Assembly: GCA_036417435.1 (NCBI GenBank) | Contig: CM070907.1 | Coordinates: 63,534,001 to 63,598,000 of the forward strand | Length of the DNA: 64,000 nt | Direction of reading: 5' to 3' | Source of the DNA: Inia geoffrensis | Lineage: Eukaryota > Chordata > Mammalia > Artiodactyla > Iniidae | Shown here: in pieces, positions 33,971-43,909 of the stretch | How the letters are laid out: every line of letters starts with the position of its first letter | Position numbering within the stretch: position 1 is the first letter of the stretch | Translations under genes and position numbers: made by a program | The notes under the pieces: generated by a model | What the model was told of the DNA's origin: nothing | Seen by the model: the letters and a program-made list of their open reading frames with translations, nothing else | Databases searched by the model: none

Positions 33971-34364
33971 TTTTTGTTGTTTTGTTTTGCTTTGTTTTGA
34001 AGAAATAGAGTTATTTTTTTTTTATACAGTTAGTAACTTTAAAAAATTTTTTTTCTTTATTTTTGGCTGCGTTGGGTCTTCATTGCTGTGTGTGGGCTTT
34101 CTCTAGTTGCAGCGAGCGGGGGCTACTCTTGGTTGGAGTGCGCCGGCTTCTCATTGCGGTGGCTTCTCTTGTTCCGGCAAACGGGCTCCAGGTGCGCAGG
34201 CCTCAACAGTTGTGGCTTGTGGGCTCTAGAGCGCAGGCTCAGTAGTTGTGGCACCACTGGTTTAGCTGCTCCACGGCATGTGGGATCTTCCTGAACCAGG
34301 GCTCGAACCCGTGTCCCCTGCATGGGCAGGCGGATTCTTAACCACTGCGCCACCAGGGAAGTCT
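33971..34364 (-). mobile_element. CHR-1-type SINE with extended 3' tail
   Basis: SINE body about 34050-34364, two motif copies. Target duplication 'ccaagaagggctttg' (33956-33970) against 'ccaagaagagctttg' (34365-34379), one mismatch. Between body and left duplication lie about 80 nt: an A-rich tail, non-SINE sequence ('agttactaactgtat' and 'aactctatttcttc' on the - strand) and further A-rich blocks. Confidence 0.92.
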
Positions 34365-34399
34365 CCAAGAAGAGCTTTGAACGAGGAGAATCTTACACA

Positions 34400-35345
34400 T
34401 TCAACAAGTATTACTGTGCCGGCCACTGTTCCAGATGTTGGCTATACGGCAGTGGACAAAATCCACCAAAATCCCTGCTTTCCTGGAGTTTACATTCTAC
34501 CATGTGAGACAGACAATACACAATATAAATAAGTGCAGTACAACATATAATATGCTCAAGTTGTTAAAGAGAAAAATAAAGCAGGGAAGGGGACTAAGAA
34601 ACACTGGGAATGGACCTTGCCATTTCATATAAGATGACTAAGGAAAGCCTCACTGAGGAAATGACATTTGAGTAAGGACCAGAGGGAAGTGAGAAAGTGA
34701 GGAATGCAGACATCTAGGGAACGAGCATTCCAGACCGAAGACCATTGTGTGGGTTGAATTGTTACCCCAAAGATATATTGAAGTTCTAATTCCTGGTACC
34801 TGTAAAATTTGCCCTTATTTGGAAATAGGGACTTTGCACATGTAGTCAAGCTAAGATGAGGTCACTAGGGTGGATCCCAATCCAATGCGTGTGACTGGTG
34901 TCCTTGTAAGAGGACACAGAGACACAGATATAGAGGGAGAAGGCCATGTGGTGAGTGAATCAGAGATTGAAGGGATGCAGCTGCAAGCCAAGGAATGCCA
35001 AGGATTGCTGACCACCATCAGAAGCTAGGAGGAAGCAAGGGAGTGTCCTCCCCTACAGGATTCAGAGAGAGCACAGCCCTACCAACACCTTGATTTTGAA
35101 CTTCTAGCCACCAGAACTGTGAGACAGTACATTTCTGTTGCTTTAAGCCAGCCGGTTGGTGGTACTTTGTTACAGCAACCCTGGGAAATAAATACGGCCG
35201 TGAAGAGAAAGGTGCCGGGCATGTTGAAGGAATATGGAAGCCAGTGCAGCAAGAGTGGGAGTAATAGGAGATCGGAGAGGTTGCATAATAGATGGTGAGA
35301 TCACATAGTGCCTCATGGGTCAGAGAAGTGACGTGATCTTATTCT
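34400..35345 (-). mobile_element. L2 LINE split by a MaLR LTR
   Basis: 34400-34740 ('tgccggccactgttccagat', 'tttcctggagtttacattct', 'gaaagcctcactgaggaaat') and 35193-35345 ('gtgccgggcatgttgaagga', 'aggagatcggagaggttgca') are consecutive parts of one reverse L2. Confidence 0.8.
34745..35191 (+). mobile_element. MaLR-type LTR
   Basis: 'gtgggttgaattgttacccc', 'cccttatttggaaataggga', 'gactggtgtccttgtaagag', 'caaggaatgccaaggattgc', 'acatttctgttgctttaagc', 'actttgttacagcaaccctg'. Inserted in an L2. Confidence 0.83.
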
Positions 35346-35999
35346 TCCACGGGTTCACATACGGTTATAACTGTGTGCTGTATTTATGGCTGAAAGGAAA
35401 TGTATAGAAGAACCTGGATTATATTAGGTAGATGACATAATCATAAGGAGTCATGAAAAAGTTACCAAATTGTGTAAATACTAATGCCTATAATTAAATC
35501 TTTCATCCGCTCTTTAGGTCTATTTTAATCTGTACTGTTGATGCACAGTTAATTTTAAAAGAACGAAATTTTTATTTTCAAAACAGATTATCAGGTGGCA
35601 AAGCATGAACTCTCTTATCTCTTGTCACTAGTTGACCACGCTAGTGGCCAACTGGGTTGTTCGGACCATAATCACATGACCCAGAACAAAAGTCCCATAA
35701 TGTCAGCCTCAGTTGCCCTCTCAGCCAACTTATAGGTTTAGTGCCTGCAGCAAACTCATCTGGTCTCTCTGGATTCCCAGGAGACATCTCTGACCGGGCT
35801 TTCTCCTGGGTCAGAGGTCCACTATTGAGCCAGGACTGAGTCAGGGCCAGGGACTCGGACAGTTTGGATGGAAAACTGCCCTCCTTCCAAGACTGCGGAT
35901 GTTTATTTTCTAAGAAGAAGATGTGAGAGTGGGAAGGATATGAAGGGCATCTCTAGCACAAAAATGTTCAGCTGTGGTGTTGTAGAAGAAATATGTTCA
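35346..35999. other. No recognised feature
   Basis: Single-copy-looking DNA, short frames only. Confidence 0.4.
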
Positions 36000-36130
36000 G
36001 TTCAAAGCCAGTGATTAGTTTTGAGTTCGTCCTCTGCCGTGTATTAATTGTATGACCTGGAATGGAGTCATTTAAACTTGTGAGTCTGCTTCCTTAACTG
36101 AAAAATAGAGGTAATACCCCTACTTCAAAT
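36000..36130 (+). mobile_element. MIR fragment
   Basis: 'gtattaattgtatgacctgg', 'gagtctgcttccttaactga', 'aatagaggtaatacccctac'. Confidence 0.72.
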
Positions 36131-36275
36131 GTTTGTTTTCATTCACTTATTTTAAAGCTAATTTTACATTTTTTGAGATGGGCACTAAGCTAGGCACGAG
36201 AAATACAGAAATAAAAGTTATAGCCTCTGCTTCAGAGATGTCCACAATCTAGTGAAGGAGGCAGGTAAGAAAGCA
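36131..36275 (-). mobile_element. L2 3' end fragment
   Basis: 'gggcactaagctaggcacga', 'tagcctctgcttcagagatg', 'tccacaatctagtgaaggag' in reverse L2 order. Confidence 0.6.
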
Positions 36276-36308
36276 AGCTCCTTTTCTGATTAAAATAGCC
36301 AGAGTTGG

Positions 36309-36457
36309 ACTTGGTGGTCCAGTGGGTAAGACTTCTCGCTTGCAATGCAGGGGGCCCAGGTTCAATCCCTGGTCGGGGGGCTAGATCCTGCTTGCATGCT
36401 GCAACTAAGACCTGGCGCAGCCTAAATAAACAAACAAATAAATAAATATTTTAAAAA
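36309..36457 (+). mobile_element. Short tRNA-derived SINE
   Basis: 'ttggtggtccagtgggtaag', 'gttcaatccctggtcggggg' (B box) and the 'aaacaaacaaataaataaat' tail. Target duplication: 'taaaatagccagagttgg' (36291-36308) against 'taaaatagcgagagttgg' (36458-36475), one mismatch. Confidence 0.92.
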
Positions 36458-36629
36458 TAAAATAGCGAGAGTTGGCTTCTGGTATTTGCAACCGAGAGCC
36501 CTGACTGATAACAGCTGGTGAGCCCACAGTGGGTGGTCCTGGATCCTGGGAAGCCAAAGGTCAACAAGTAACTCCCTGAGGCAAACCTACCTAAGGCAGA
36601 GATACAGCAAACCCTCAGTCTGCTGTGCT

Positions 36630-36835
36630 TTTAGCTTTCCACATCCTTTATCACATTTCATCCTCACAACAGCTGTACCTGTAGGCAGGTGGCGTAGGTA
36701 GTAAAACAAGATTTTAAGATCAGAAAGGTGAAGCTCAGTGAGACTAAATGGCTTCCCTGATGTCCCCAAACTAGTGACAGAGCCCGGACTACAATCCAAA
36801 TTTCTTGATTTCCAGACAGAGGCTCTTTCCCCCTG
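36630..36835 (-). mobile_element. MIR SINE
   Basis: Reverse MIR: 'tttcatcctcacaacagctg', 'gatcagaaaggtgaagctca', 'gtgacagagcccggactaca', 'gacagaggctctttccccct'. Confidence 0.82.
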
Positions 36836-36986
36836 ATAACACTGAATGAGTAACTTGTATTGAATTTTTAAACATTCATTCACAAATACTCAATAAAGCT
36901 CTATTAGTCATTGATTAGGACAATGGCCTCCCTCTGTTCTAGGCTCAATATTACATTCTCTGATACGTACTATAATTTTCAGTAGG

Positions 36987-37113
36987 AGGGAATTCCCTGG
37001 TGGTCCAGTGGTTAGGACTTGGTGCTTTCACTGCCAACGACCAGGTTTAATCCCTGGTCGGGGAACTAAGATCCCGCAAGATGCACGATACAGCCAAAAA
37101 AAAAAAAAAAAAA
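36987..37113 (+). mobile_element. Short tRNA-derived SINE
   Basis: 'aattccctggtggtccagtg', 'ggttaggacttggtgctttc', 'tttaatccctggtcggggaa' and a poly-A tail. No clear target duplication. Confidence 0.92.
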
Positions 37114-37144
37114 GTATCATTAGAGTATATTTATTAATAATACT

Positions 37145-37280
37145 TTATGTTTGGGAAGCAGTATGATGTTGTTAAAACCTGAGCCAGACTGCCTGGGACC
37201 ACCCGCATCTCCCCCACTTACTACTTGTGCATAGCACATAGAGCCTTCACATCTACACCCCGAAGTCTCCTTACGGAGAA
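37145..37280 (+). mobile_element. Decayed MIR
   Basis: 'gaagcagtatgatgttgtta', 'ctgagccagactgcctggga', 'cccccacttactacttgtgc'; the 3' half is too diverged to follow. Confidence 0.55.
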
Positions 37281-37437
37281 TACCTGTGACTCACCGCATG
37301 AAGAACACGCTTGGCCCTCGTGCAGGGGAAGCTAGGAAAGCTGGCTATTTTCATCAGAAAAGGAGTTTGAGAGATATCAGGAAGATCACAGAATTGGTAG
37401 GAAGACTAGAGATTCAAGCTTCAAAAACAGACACGAG

Positions 37438-37645
37438 GGCTTCCCTGGTGGCGCAGTGGTTAAGAGTCTGCCTGCCGGTGCAGGGGACACGGGTTCGTGC
37501 TCTGGTCCGAGAAGATCCCACATGCTGCGGAGCGGCTAGGCCCGTGAGCCATGGCCGCTGAGCCTGCGCGTCCCGAGCCTGTGCTCCGCAACGGGAGAGA
37601 CCACAACAGTTAGAGGCCCGCGTACCGCAAAAAAAAAAAAAAAAA
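37438..37645 (+). mobile_element. CHR-2-type SINE
   Basis: Head 'cttccctggtggcgcagtgg', body ending 'gcgtaccgc', poly-A tail. Target duplication 'aaaacagacacgag' (just before 37438) against 'aaaccagacatgag' after the tail, diverged at two positions. Confidence 0.95.
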
Positions 37646-37659
37646 AAACCAGACATGAG

Positions 37660-38129
37660 CCAAAGGAGACCATCTCAGGAGACAGAAAGACCACATCACA
37701 GAAACATCTCAGTCAAGGTGCTGCTGTCACTCCCACTGAGCAGTGGACACCGGTGCTGCCACCAGCACAAATTCTAAACCGTCCCTGTTTATTGGGTCAT
37801 TTGCTGCAAATTCAAGTTCTCCGCCTGAGTATCAGCAGGGTCAAACTTAGGTGATATGCTTGCACCCCAGCTGCCAGGGATCCGGGAGGGCAAATGTCTG
37901 GCCTCTTTTCCAACTTCCATAAGGGGAAGACACACTCTGCCTCCCATGAGACCCATGTTTCATGCAGTGGCAATTCCCCCAGACATAGGAAGGGGGCTCA
38001 GATGCTGGGCAGCCAATAAAAAATATAATCCCTGACAAATGTCCTAAACTAGAATCCTCAAAATTCCCATCCAACTCAGGATGTGGGGTAAGTGAGGACA
38101 TTGGTTCAAACTTGGAAAACTAGGACTAG
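37660..38129. other. No recognised feature
   Basis: Single-copy-looking; short frames. Confidence 0.4.
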
Positions 38130-38440
38130 GAGGTCATGATTTACTGAGTAGCAGCAGTGACTTGAGACTTTTTATTTACCAGGAACTGTTCAAGGCGCTG
38201 GGTACAAAGATGACTGAGACACAGGTGCTGGCCTCCAGGTGCTCCTGCCGGGTAGGGAAGAAAGATAAACAAAACACTAAAATAAAATGTGATAAGAAAA
38301 GGCAATAACTGATATACAACAAAGTAGAAAGGGAACACGGAGCAAAGGATTAATGCTGGGGGCCATGGGGGTGGTCAGGAAAGCTTTCACAGAGAAGATG
38401 GGTCTAGAAGGATTGAAGGGGAGAGGGGGAAAGAGCATTA
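38130..38440 (-). mobile_element. L2 LINE fragment
   Basis: Reverse L2: 'ttaccaggaactgttcaagg', 'gctggcctccaggtgctcct', 'agataaacaaaacactaaaa', 'ggaaagctttcacagagaag', 'gaaagagcattagaggcaag'. Confidence 0.7.
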
Positions 38441-38714
38441 GAGGCAAGGCAACATCTGGTATGAGTTAATCTTCCTGATTAGCCAGAATTTGGTCCTGGT
38501 ACTTCCTGCTCAGTTCTTTCCCACTGCCACCAACCACAGCACACCAACCATATGCTACTATGATTAAGGTCTAAAATTAGTATTCGGAAGGTCTAAGTGT
38601 TATTAGGGTATTGTTAGATCCTGGTTCTTCTTACCCTGCTCTCCCCCAAATCTCTAGTGCATAATGGTATTGACACAGGCTTACTGCTGTTTCTGTTGTT
38701 TTTAGCTGTTTTAG

Positions 38715-39335
38715 TATGCAACATACTCAGTCAGACCCAGGTTTAAATAATGGGCCAGCTACGGACTAATTATAAGACCTCCCCAAGCCTCGACTTCCTG
38801 GAAAGTAAAATGGGAATCAAAATTACTTGTCTTCCAAACAAACAAACAATCAAACTCATAGAAAAAAAGAAATCAGATTCTCGGTTACCAGAGGAGAGAG
38901 GAGGGGGGAGGGGGTATTGCAGGAAGGTGGTGCAAAGGTACAAACTTTCCGTTATAAATAAGTACTGGGGATGTAATGTACAACATGATTAATATAACTA
39001 ACACTGCTCTATGTTATATCTGAAAGTTGTTGAGAGAGTGAGTCCTAAGTGTTCTCATCACAAAGGAAAAAACATTTTTTTTTCCTTTTGCTTAGTTTTG
39101 TATCTATATGAGATGAGGGACGTTCACTAAACTTCTTGTGGTAATCATTTCATGATGTACGTAAGTCAAATCATCCTGTTGTACACCTTAAACTTATACA
39201 GTGCTGGATGTCAAGTATATCTCGATAAAACTGGAAGAAAAAAAATAATAACTTGCCCTTCAGGACTGTTATGGGGATCAACTGAGATAATGTTGGCAAA
39301 GTGCTGCGGCTCAGCTGTTAGTAGGTGCTGTGATT
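38715..39335 (+). mobile_element. MIR SINE split by an L1
   Basis: 38715-38843 ('cagacccaggtttaaataat', 'cctcgacttcctggaaagta') and 39244-39335 ('ggactgttatggggatcaac', 'ggcaaagtgctgcggctcag') reunite as one MIR when the L1 is removed. Confidence 0.8.
38845..39243 (+). mobile_element. L1 3' end, L1MA/L1MB-type
   Basis: 'ggttaccagaggagagagga', 'ggtacaaactttccgttata', 'tgtaatgtacaacatgatta', 'gagtcctaagtgttctcatc', 'gttgtacaccttaaacttat', then 'ctcgataaaactggaag' and A-rich tail. 5'-truncated. Confidence 0.82.
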
Positions 39336-40094
39336 GCTGGGTTGAGGCAATTCTCTGCAAGTCTCGTGAACGTGGCAATACCCCTCTGCTCTTTCCCTTT
39401 GACCGAAAGGGTTTTGTAGAGTGGCTGCGGAGATCACAAGGAGGAAGCGTCTTCCAGGAGAGAAGGGGCCCACGTTTGGTGCCAAAAACGTAAGAAAACT
39501 GGGGTGAGGAGGGAGTGGATATGAAGTTTACTGTGAGCTCTGAGCCCCTTTCAGAGCTTGACTTCACGGTGGGACTGTGAGCCTGGTTCCCGGAGTTGAA
39601 GAAGGTTTTCCAGTCCCACAAGAATGATTTCAAAAACAGCCCTACTGGCACTGAGGATGTTTGCCTCTGCCCATTATGAGCAGGAAACGATTTACCCAGA
39701 TGCAGGCCTGGTCAGGCTCCCTTCTCTGTCAAGAACAGGAGGCAGAGCTTGGAAGGGTGGAGGACAGCACATCCATTACCCAGCCATTTTCACATGCTGT
39801 TCCCACCCAGCGTTTGAAAATGTGTGCACTGTAACAGGTTGAATAACACTGGTGGTGTGACACTGTGTCCCTTCAGAATAATAAGCATGATATTTGAGGG
39901 GAATTTGCTACAGGCTGAAGCGGCTTAATAAATGGGGGCATATCCAGATGTGAAAATGCTGTGTGGCTTGGAACAGACACCCAATTATATGGAGTATGAA
40001 TTTAGATCTCCTTTCTGAAATTCCTGGTGGTCAATTTATTAGTCTCTTCTTACCAATAAACTGTGCTATTCTATTCCAACCTTGGGCTTCTAGG
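39336..40094. other. No gene recognised
   Basis: Single-copy-looking. The 146-codon - frame (39651-39211) begins here but continues through the MIR and L1 tail, so it is a stitched chance frame. Confidence 0.45.
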
Positions 40095-40190
40095 TAAATT
40101 CTGATCATTCATTCACTATACAACTATATGTTGAGTACTTACCGCATGCCAGGCATTGTGAGGAATTTACTGGATTTTGATTCTGATTCT
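40095..40190 (-). mobile_element. L2 3' end fragment
   Basis: 'tcattcattcactatacaac', 'tgagtacttaccgcatgcca', 'ggcattgtgagg'. Confidence 0.6.
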
Positions 40191-40719
40191 GAAGAAAGGA
40201 GAGAAGACTGTTTTGTAAAAATTCAGAGGCCGTCTCCCTTCAAACATTATTTGTGAGGGAAGTGTGAATGTCCTCCCCAACCGCATACGGAGAAAATAAT
40301 TTCATGCAGAATGGCTTCGTTCCGGTGTTCACTGGGCTCTTCATCTCATCTGGGGGCAGGCTCAGGAATGTGACTATTGCTATGGTAACTTGGCATTAAC
40401 ACACCTGAGCTCCATTGTGTCGCCCCCAAATTACGTTTACAGCCAGCGTACACGTTCAGAGAACATGGGAAGCTTATTTTAATTTCCACACAGCCAGTTT
40501 ATAAAGTATTATCCAGGGCACATAGACAAAGGGAGGGTCCTTTGTTTCTGAGGCTGAGGCTATGCTGATGTTGTTTCCTAAGCTACAAGCATAGAATCAG
40601 GGTCCAGACTATCATTTCCTTTAATGGAAGATTTCACTTTCAAATCCCTTTTACATATGTTGTCTCACTTTTTATTGCCGTGTTTGTTAACCTCATGCTT
40701 AAGCAAATCAAAAAAGTAA
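40191..40719. other. No recognised feature
   Basis: Single-copy-looking DNA. Confidence 0.4.
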
Positions 40720-40915
40720 AAAAATGACCCTACTTAACATTTATGCCTCAGAATAACCATATGAGGTAGGAATTAATATCCCTATTGCACCCATGGAAGA
40801 AGTAAGACTCAGAGAATTTCCATGGTGTGTCTAGGGTCACATGGTTAGAAATGGTAGGATGAGGAATAAAACTAGGCCTTTAGTTTCCAAATCTGGTGTC
40901 TTTCTGTTGTATCTC
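40720..40915 (-). mobile_element. MIR SINE
   Basis: Reverse MIR: 'tcagaataaccatatgaggt', 'agtaagactcagagaatttc', 'gggtcacatggttagaaatg'. Confidence 0.75.
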
Positions 40916-40999
40916 TACCGACTTCCAGTCTCTTGCAGCCTTTGTTATTTTACAAAAATACAGATGTATGCAAAAAAAACCAACCAGTTTGTGCTTTGC

Positions 41000-41745
41000 T
41001 TTTTTAAAAAAATGGCTTTATTGAAATATCTTTTATATATATATATATATATATTTCATAAAATTCACCCGTTATAAACATACAGTTCAACGATTTTTTA
41101 AAAATTTTCTGCAAGAGCTTTATTGAGATATAATTCATATACCATACAATTCACCCACTTAGAATGTACAATTGAATGGTTTTTAGTATATTCACAGAGT
41201 TGTGCAGCCATCACCACAATCAATTTGAGAACACCCTTATCACCTCGAAAAAAAACCCGGTACCCTTTAGCTATCACCTCCCATTCTCCACCACACCCGC
41301 TAAGCAACCACTAATCTACTTTCTGTCTCTACAGATTTGCCTATTCCGGAGCTTTCATGGAAATCATATCATATAATATATGGTCTTTTGTGACTAGCTT
41401 CTTTCACTTAGTAGAATGTTGTCAAGGTTCATCCATGCTGAAGAATGTAACAGTACTTCATTCCTTTGCATGGCCAAATAATATTCCATCGTGTAGATAT
41501 ATACTGCCTTTCGTTTACCCATTCATCAGGCTGTGGACATACGGGTGGTTTCCACCTCTTGGCTATTACGAATAATATTGCTATGAATACTCATGTACAT
41601 GTTTTTGTGTGCATGTAAGTTTTCATTTTTCTAGGAATGAAATTGCTGGGTCAAATTTCATTCCTATATATCTAGGAAAAATTTTTAATTTCCATCAACA
41701 ATATGCGAGGGTTCCAGTTTCACCACACCCTCACCATCATTTGGT
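41000..41745 (-). mobile_element. Old L1M 3' UTR and ORF2 end
   Basis: Reverse L1M: 'tcacccacttagaatgtaca', 'gttgtgcagccatcaccaca', 'tcttttgtgactagcttctt', 'caaggttcatccatgctgaa', 'aataatattccatcgtgtag'. Holds a TA microsatellite at 41033-41055. No intact frame. Confidence 0.85.
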
Positions 41746-42205
41746 GTGCTTTGCTTTTTTCACTTAACATTATTTCTTAGATACATTCCTATATCCATGT
41801 GGCTGTCGGTTTTAATGGTTATATAGTGTTCCAAAGCAGTTAGTTTGACACTGTTTAAGCATTACGTTAAAACTGAGGGTTTGTATTGTTTCCAGCTTTA
41901 TTCTAAGTAGTGGGAGGAGGCTCTGTATCACTTACTACTTTTTTTCCTTTAGGTTATTTCCTTGCGGTATGCTCTGAAGTGGAATAAAGGGCGCACACAG
42001 CTCTTTGTTACTGCTTCCCAGGTTGACTGTGTGTAAAATGCCACCTGGAGGTCTCAAGCCTGCCTACTTCCCCACAACCTCTGTCAACATAACTCTTTAT
42101 TGCTTTATTCACGTGCGCTAAAAATATATAATAGAACCTTAAAGTTGTTTCTATTTGCACTTCTTTTGTTGCTGGTAAACTCATAATGTTTTTAACAGCC
42201 CTCAG
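41746..42205 (-). mobile_element. Older L1M fragment
   Basis: 'tttttcacttaacattattt', 'cattcctatatccatgtggc', 'tttaatggttatatagtgtt', 'taggttatttccttgcggta' follow an older reverse L1M layout. Confidence 0.55.
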
Positions 42206-42399
42206 TCAGTCTGAGTCCTTGATCCAAAGAGGCCAGGCAGTGCAGGAGAATCTACAGGTCAAAGCAAAGGCTCGCGGATGGAGTTGGGTTTGGAAACATG
42301 GGTTCAGTTATGTTCAATAGGGTGTTGTAGCCTCAGCCAGAAATGAAAAGAATGCTGCTAGAATGCTGTGCTGAATTAGGAAGCTTATTTTTCAAACTC

Positions 42400-42900
42400 T
42401 CCCTTCACTTGGCACCTCTCTTAGTTTTGCCCCTCCCTCTCTGACCTTTCCTACTCAGTCCCCTTTGACAGTTTCTTTGCCTCTACTTGCAAAGTAAAGA
42501 CTGGTATTCCCCAGGATTTCATTCTTGGGATTCTTCTTTTTCCACTTAGTACTCTGGGCAATCTCATCCACTCCCATGGCAGTAATGACTATGTAAATGC
42601 TGACCACTCCCCAGCATTCATCTCTAGCCTAGACTTCTCTCCTATGGTATCCAGATACACATATCTAACTTCCTACTGTACATCTCCATTTGAATGTCCC
42701 CTAGGCATCTCAAGTTCCGTATTTCCCCTTCCAACCGACTCCTCCTTTTCTCACATCTTTCTGATGGTGGCAATATCTACCCGATCACCCAAGTCAGAAA
42801 CCTGAAAGTCACTCCAAACTCCTTCCCCACCCTACATATGCCTGAATGACTCTCAAGTGCACCTTCTTTTCTGCAAACCTATTACACTAATTTAATTCAT
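42400..42900 (+). mobile_element. L2 LINE internal fragment
   Basis: 'ctcatccactcccatggcag', 'ctagcctagacttctctcct', 'cttcctactgtacatctcca', 'tgaatgtcccctaggcatct', 'cacccaagtcagaaacctga' match the L2 3' half. No frame survives. Confidence 0.78.
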
Positions 42901-42924
42901 GTTTTCATTAGTTCCTATTAGTTA

Positions 42925-43497
42925 GGGTTTTGTTGGTCATAATTATATCATTTTAGGAAGGAAAAAAAGATATACTGAACGGATACATGCATGGAATGGA
43001 AGGAGGAACTGAGCAATCACTGGAAAGGCAGCTTCAGGGCTGTTCCAGGGACCTTGGCAGCAAGCAGGTGGCCCGTGGGCAATCTCTCAAGTAACTGCTA
43101 TGAATGTGACTTGCTTCTGAAAATGTTTAGCCTCTGCCTCTCTCGGTTCAAAACACTAAATTTCTGGGAGAGTCTGAAGACCAGTGAAGATCAAGAGGGT
43201 GGAGGCACTGAGTCCCTCACCCCTCACATGAGGGAAACACAGCTGTTGGAGGATACGTGAAGGTGTATCGGAGGCAATTATCAGAGAAAAAGAGAGGGCA
43301 TGAGATGGACAGTCTTTCCAGAAGTTGCCTACTACATTGTCACAAGCTCAGGACTGTTCTTCCTGCTCTAGTCTTACCCTTCACCAACCCCCTTCTGCCA
43401 GAATGATCCTCCCGAATACAAGTCCGGGAGAAAAGAGGAGTCGTAGGGAAAGTATGGGCATGAAATCCTCAGTCAGCACTTACTACGACTGAGACTT
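42925..43497. other. Possible LTR relic, unassigned
   Basis: Starts 'attagttagggttttgttgg', similar to the start of a reversed ERVL LTR, but the rest matches nothing I recognise. A + frame of 89 codons (42991-43260) looks incidental. Confidence 0.25.
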
Positions 43498-43777
43498 TTT
43501 TTTTTCTTTTTTTGGCTGCGTTGGGTCTTCGTTGCTGCATGCAGGCTTTTCTCTAGTTGTGTTGAGCGGGGGCTACTCGTCGTTGAGGTGCGCGGGCTTC
43601 TCATGGCAGTGGCTTCTCTTGTTGTGGAGCACGGGCTCTAGGCGCACGGGCTTCCGTAGTTGTGGCTCACGGGCTTAGTTGCTCTGCGGCACGTGGGATC
43701 TTCCCGGCCCAGGGCTTGAACCCGTGTCCCCTGCATCGGCAGGTGGATTCTTAACCGCTGCGCCAGCAGGGAAGCCC
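43498..43777 (-). mobile_element. CHR-1-type SINE, one motif copy
   Basis: Target duplication 'acgactgagacttt' (43484-43497) against 'acgactgggacttt' (43778-43791), one mismatch. Short T-rich tail at its left. Confidence 0.95.
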
Positions 43778-43794
43778 ACGACTGGGACTTTGAG

Positions 43795-43905
43795 CAATAA
43801 TAACTGTCATCTGTTTCAGTCCCTACTGTTTGCCAAAGCTGTGTAGGCCCTTCACATATATTATTTCTTCTCCTTGTGACAACTCTACAAGGTGAATATT
43901 ATAAC
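43795..43905 (-). mobile_element. MIR fragment, cut by L1
   Basis: 'tttcagtccctactgtttgc', 'tgtgacaactctacaaggtg'. The rest of this MIR is not found on the far side of the adjoining L1. Confidence 0.7.
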
Positions 43906-43909
43906 TGCT

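Noticed and set aside
39211..39651. 146-codon - strand open frame
   Set aside because: Its C-terminal part is antisense to a MIR and the end of an L1, and the rest shows no domain or splice context.
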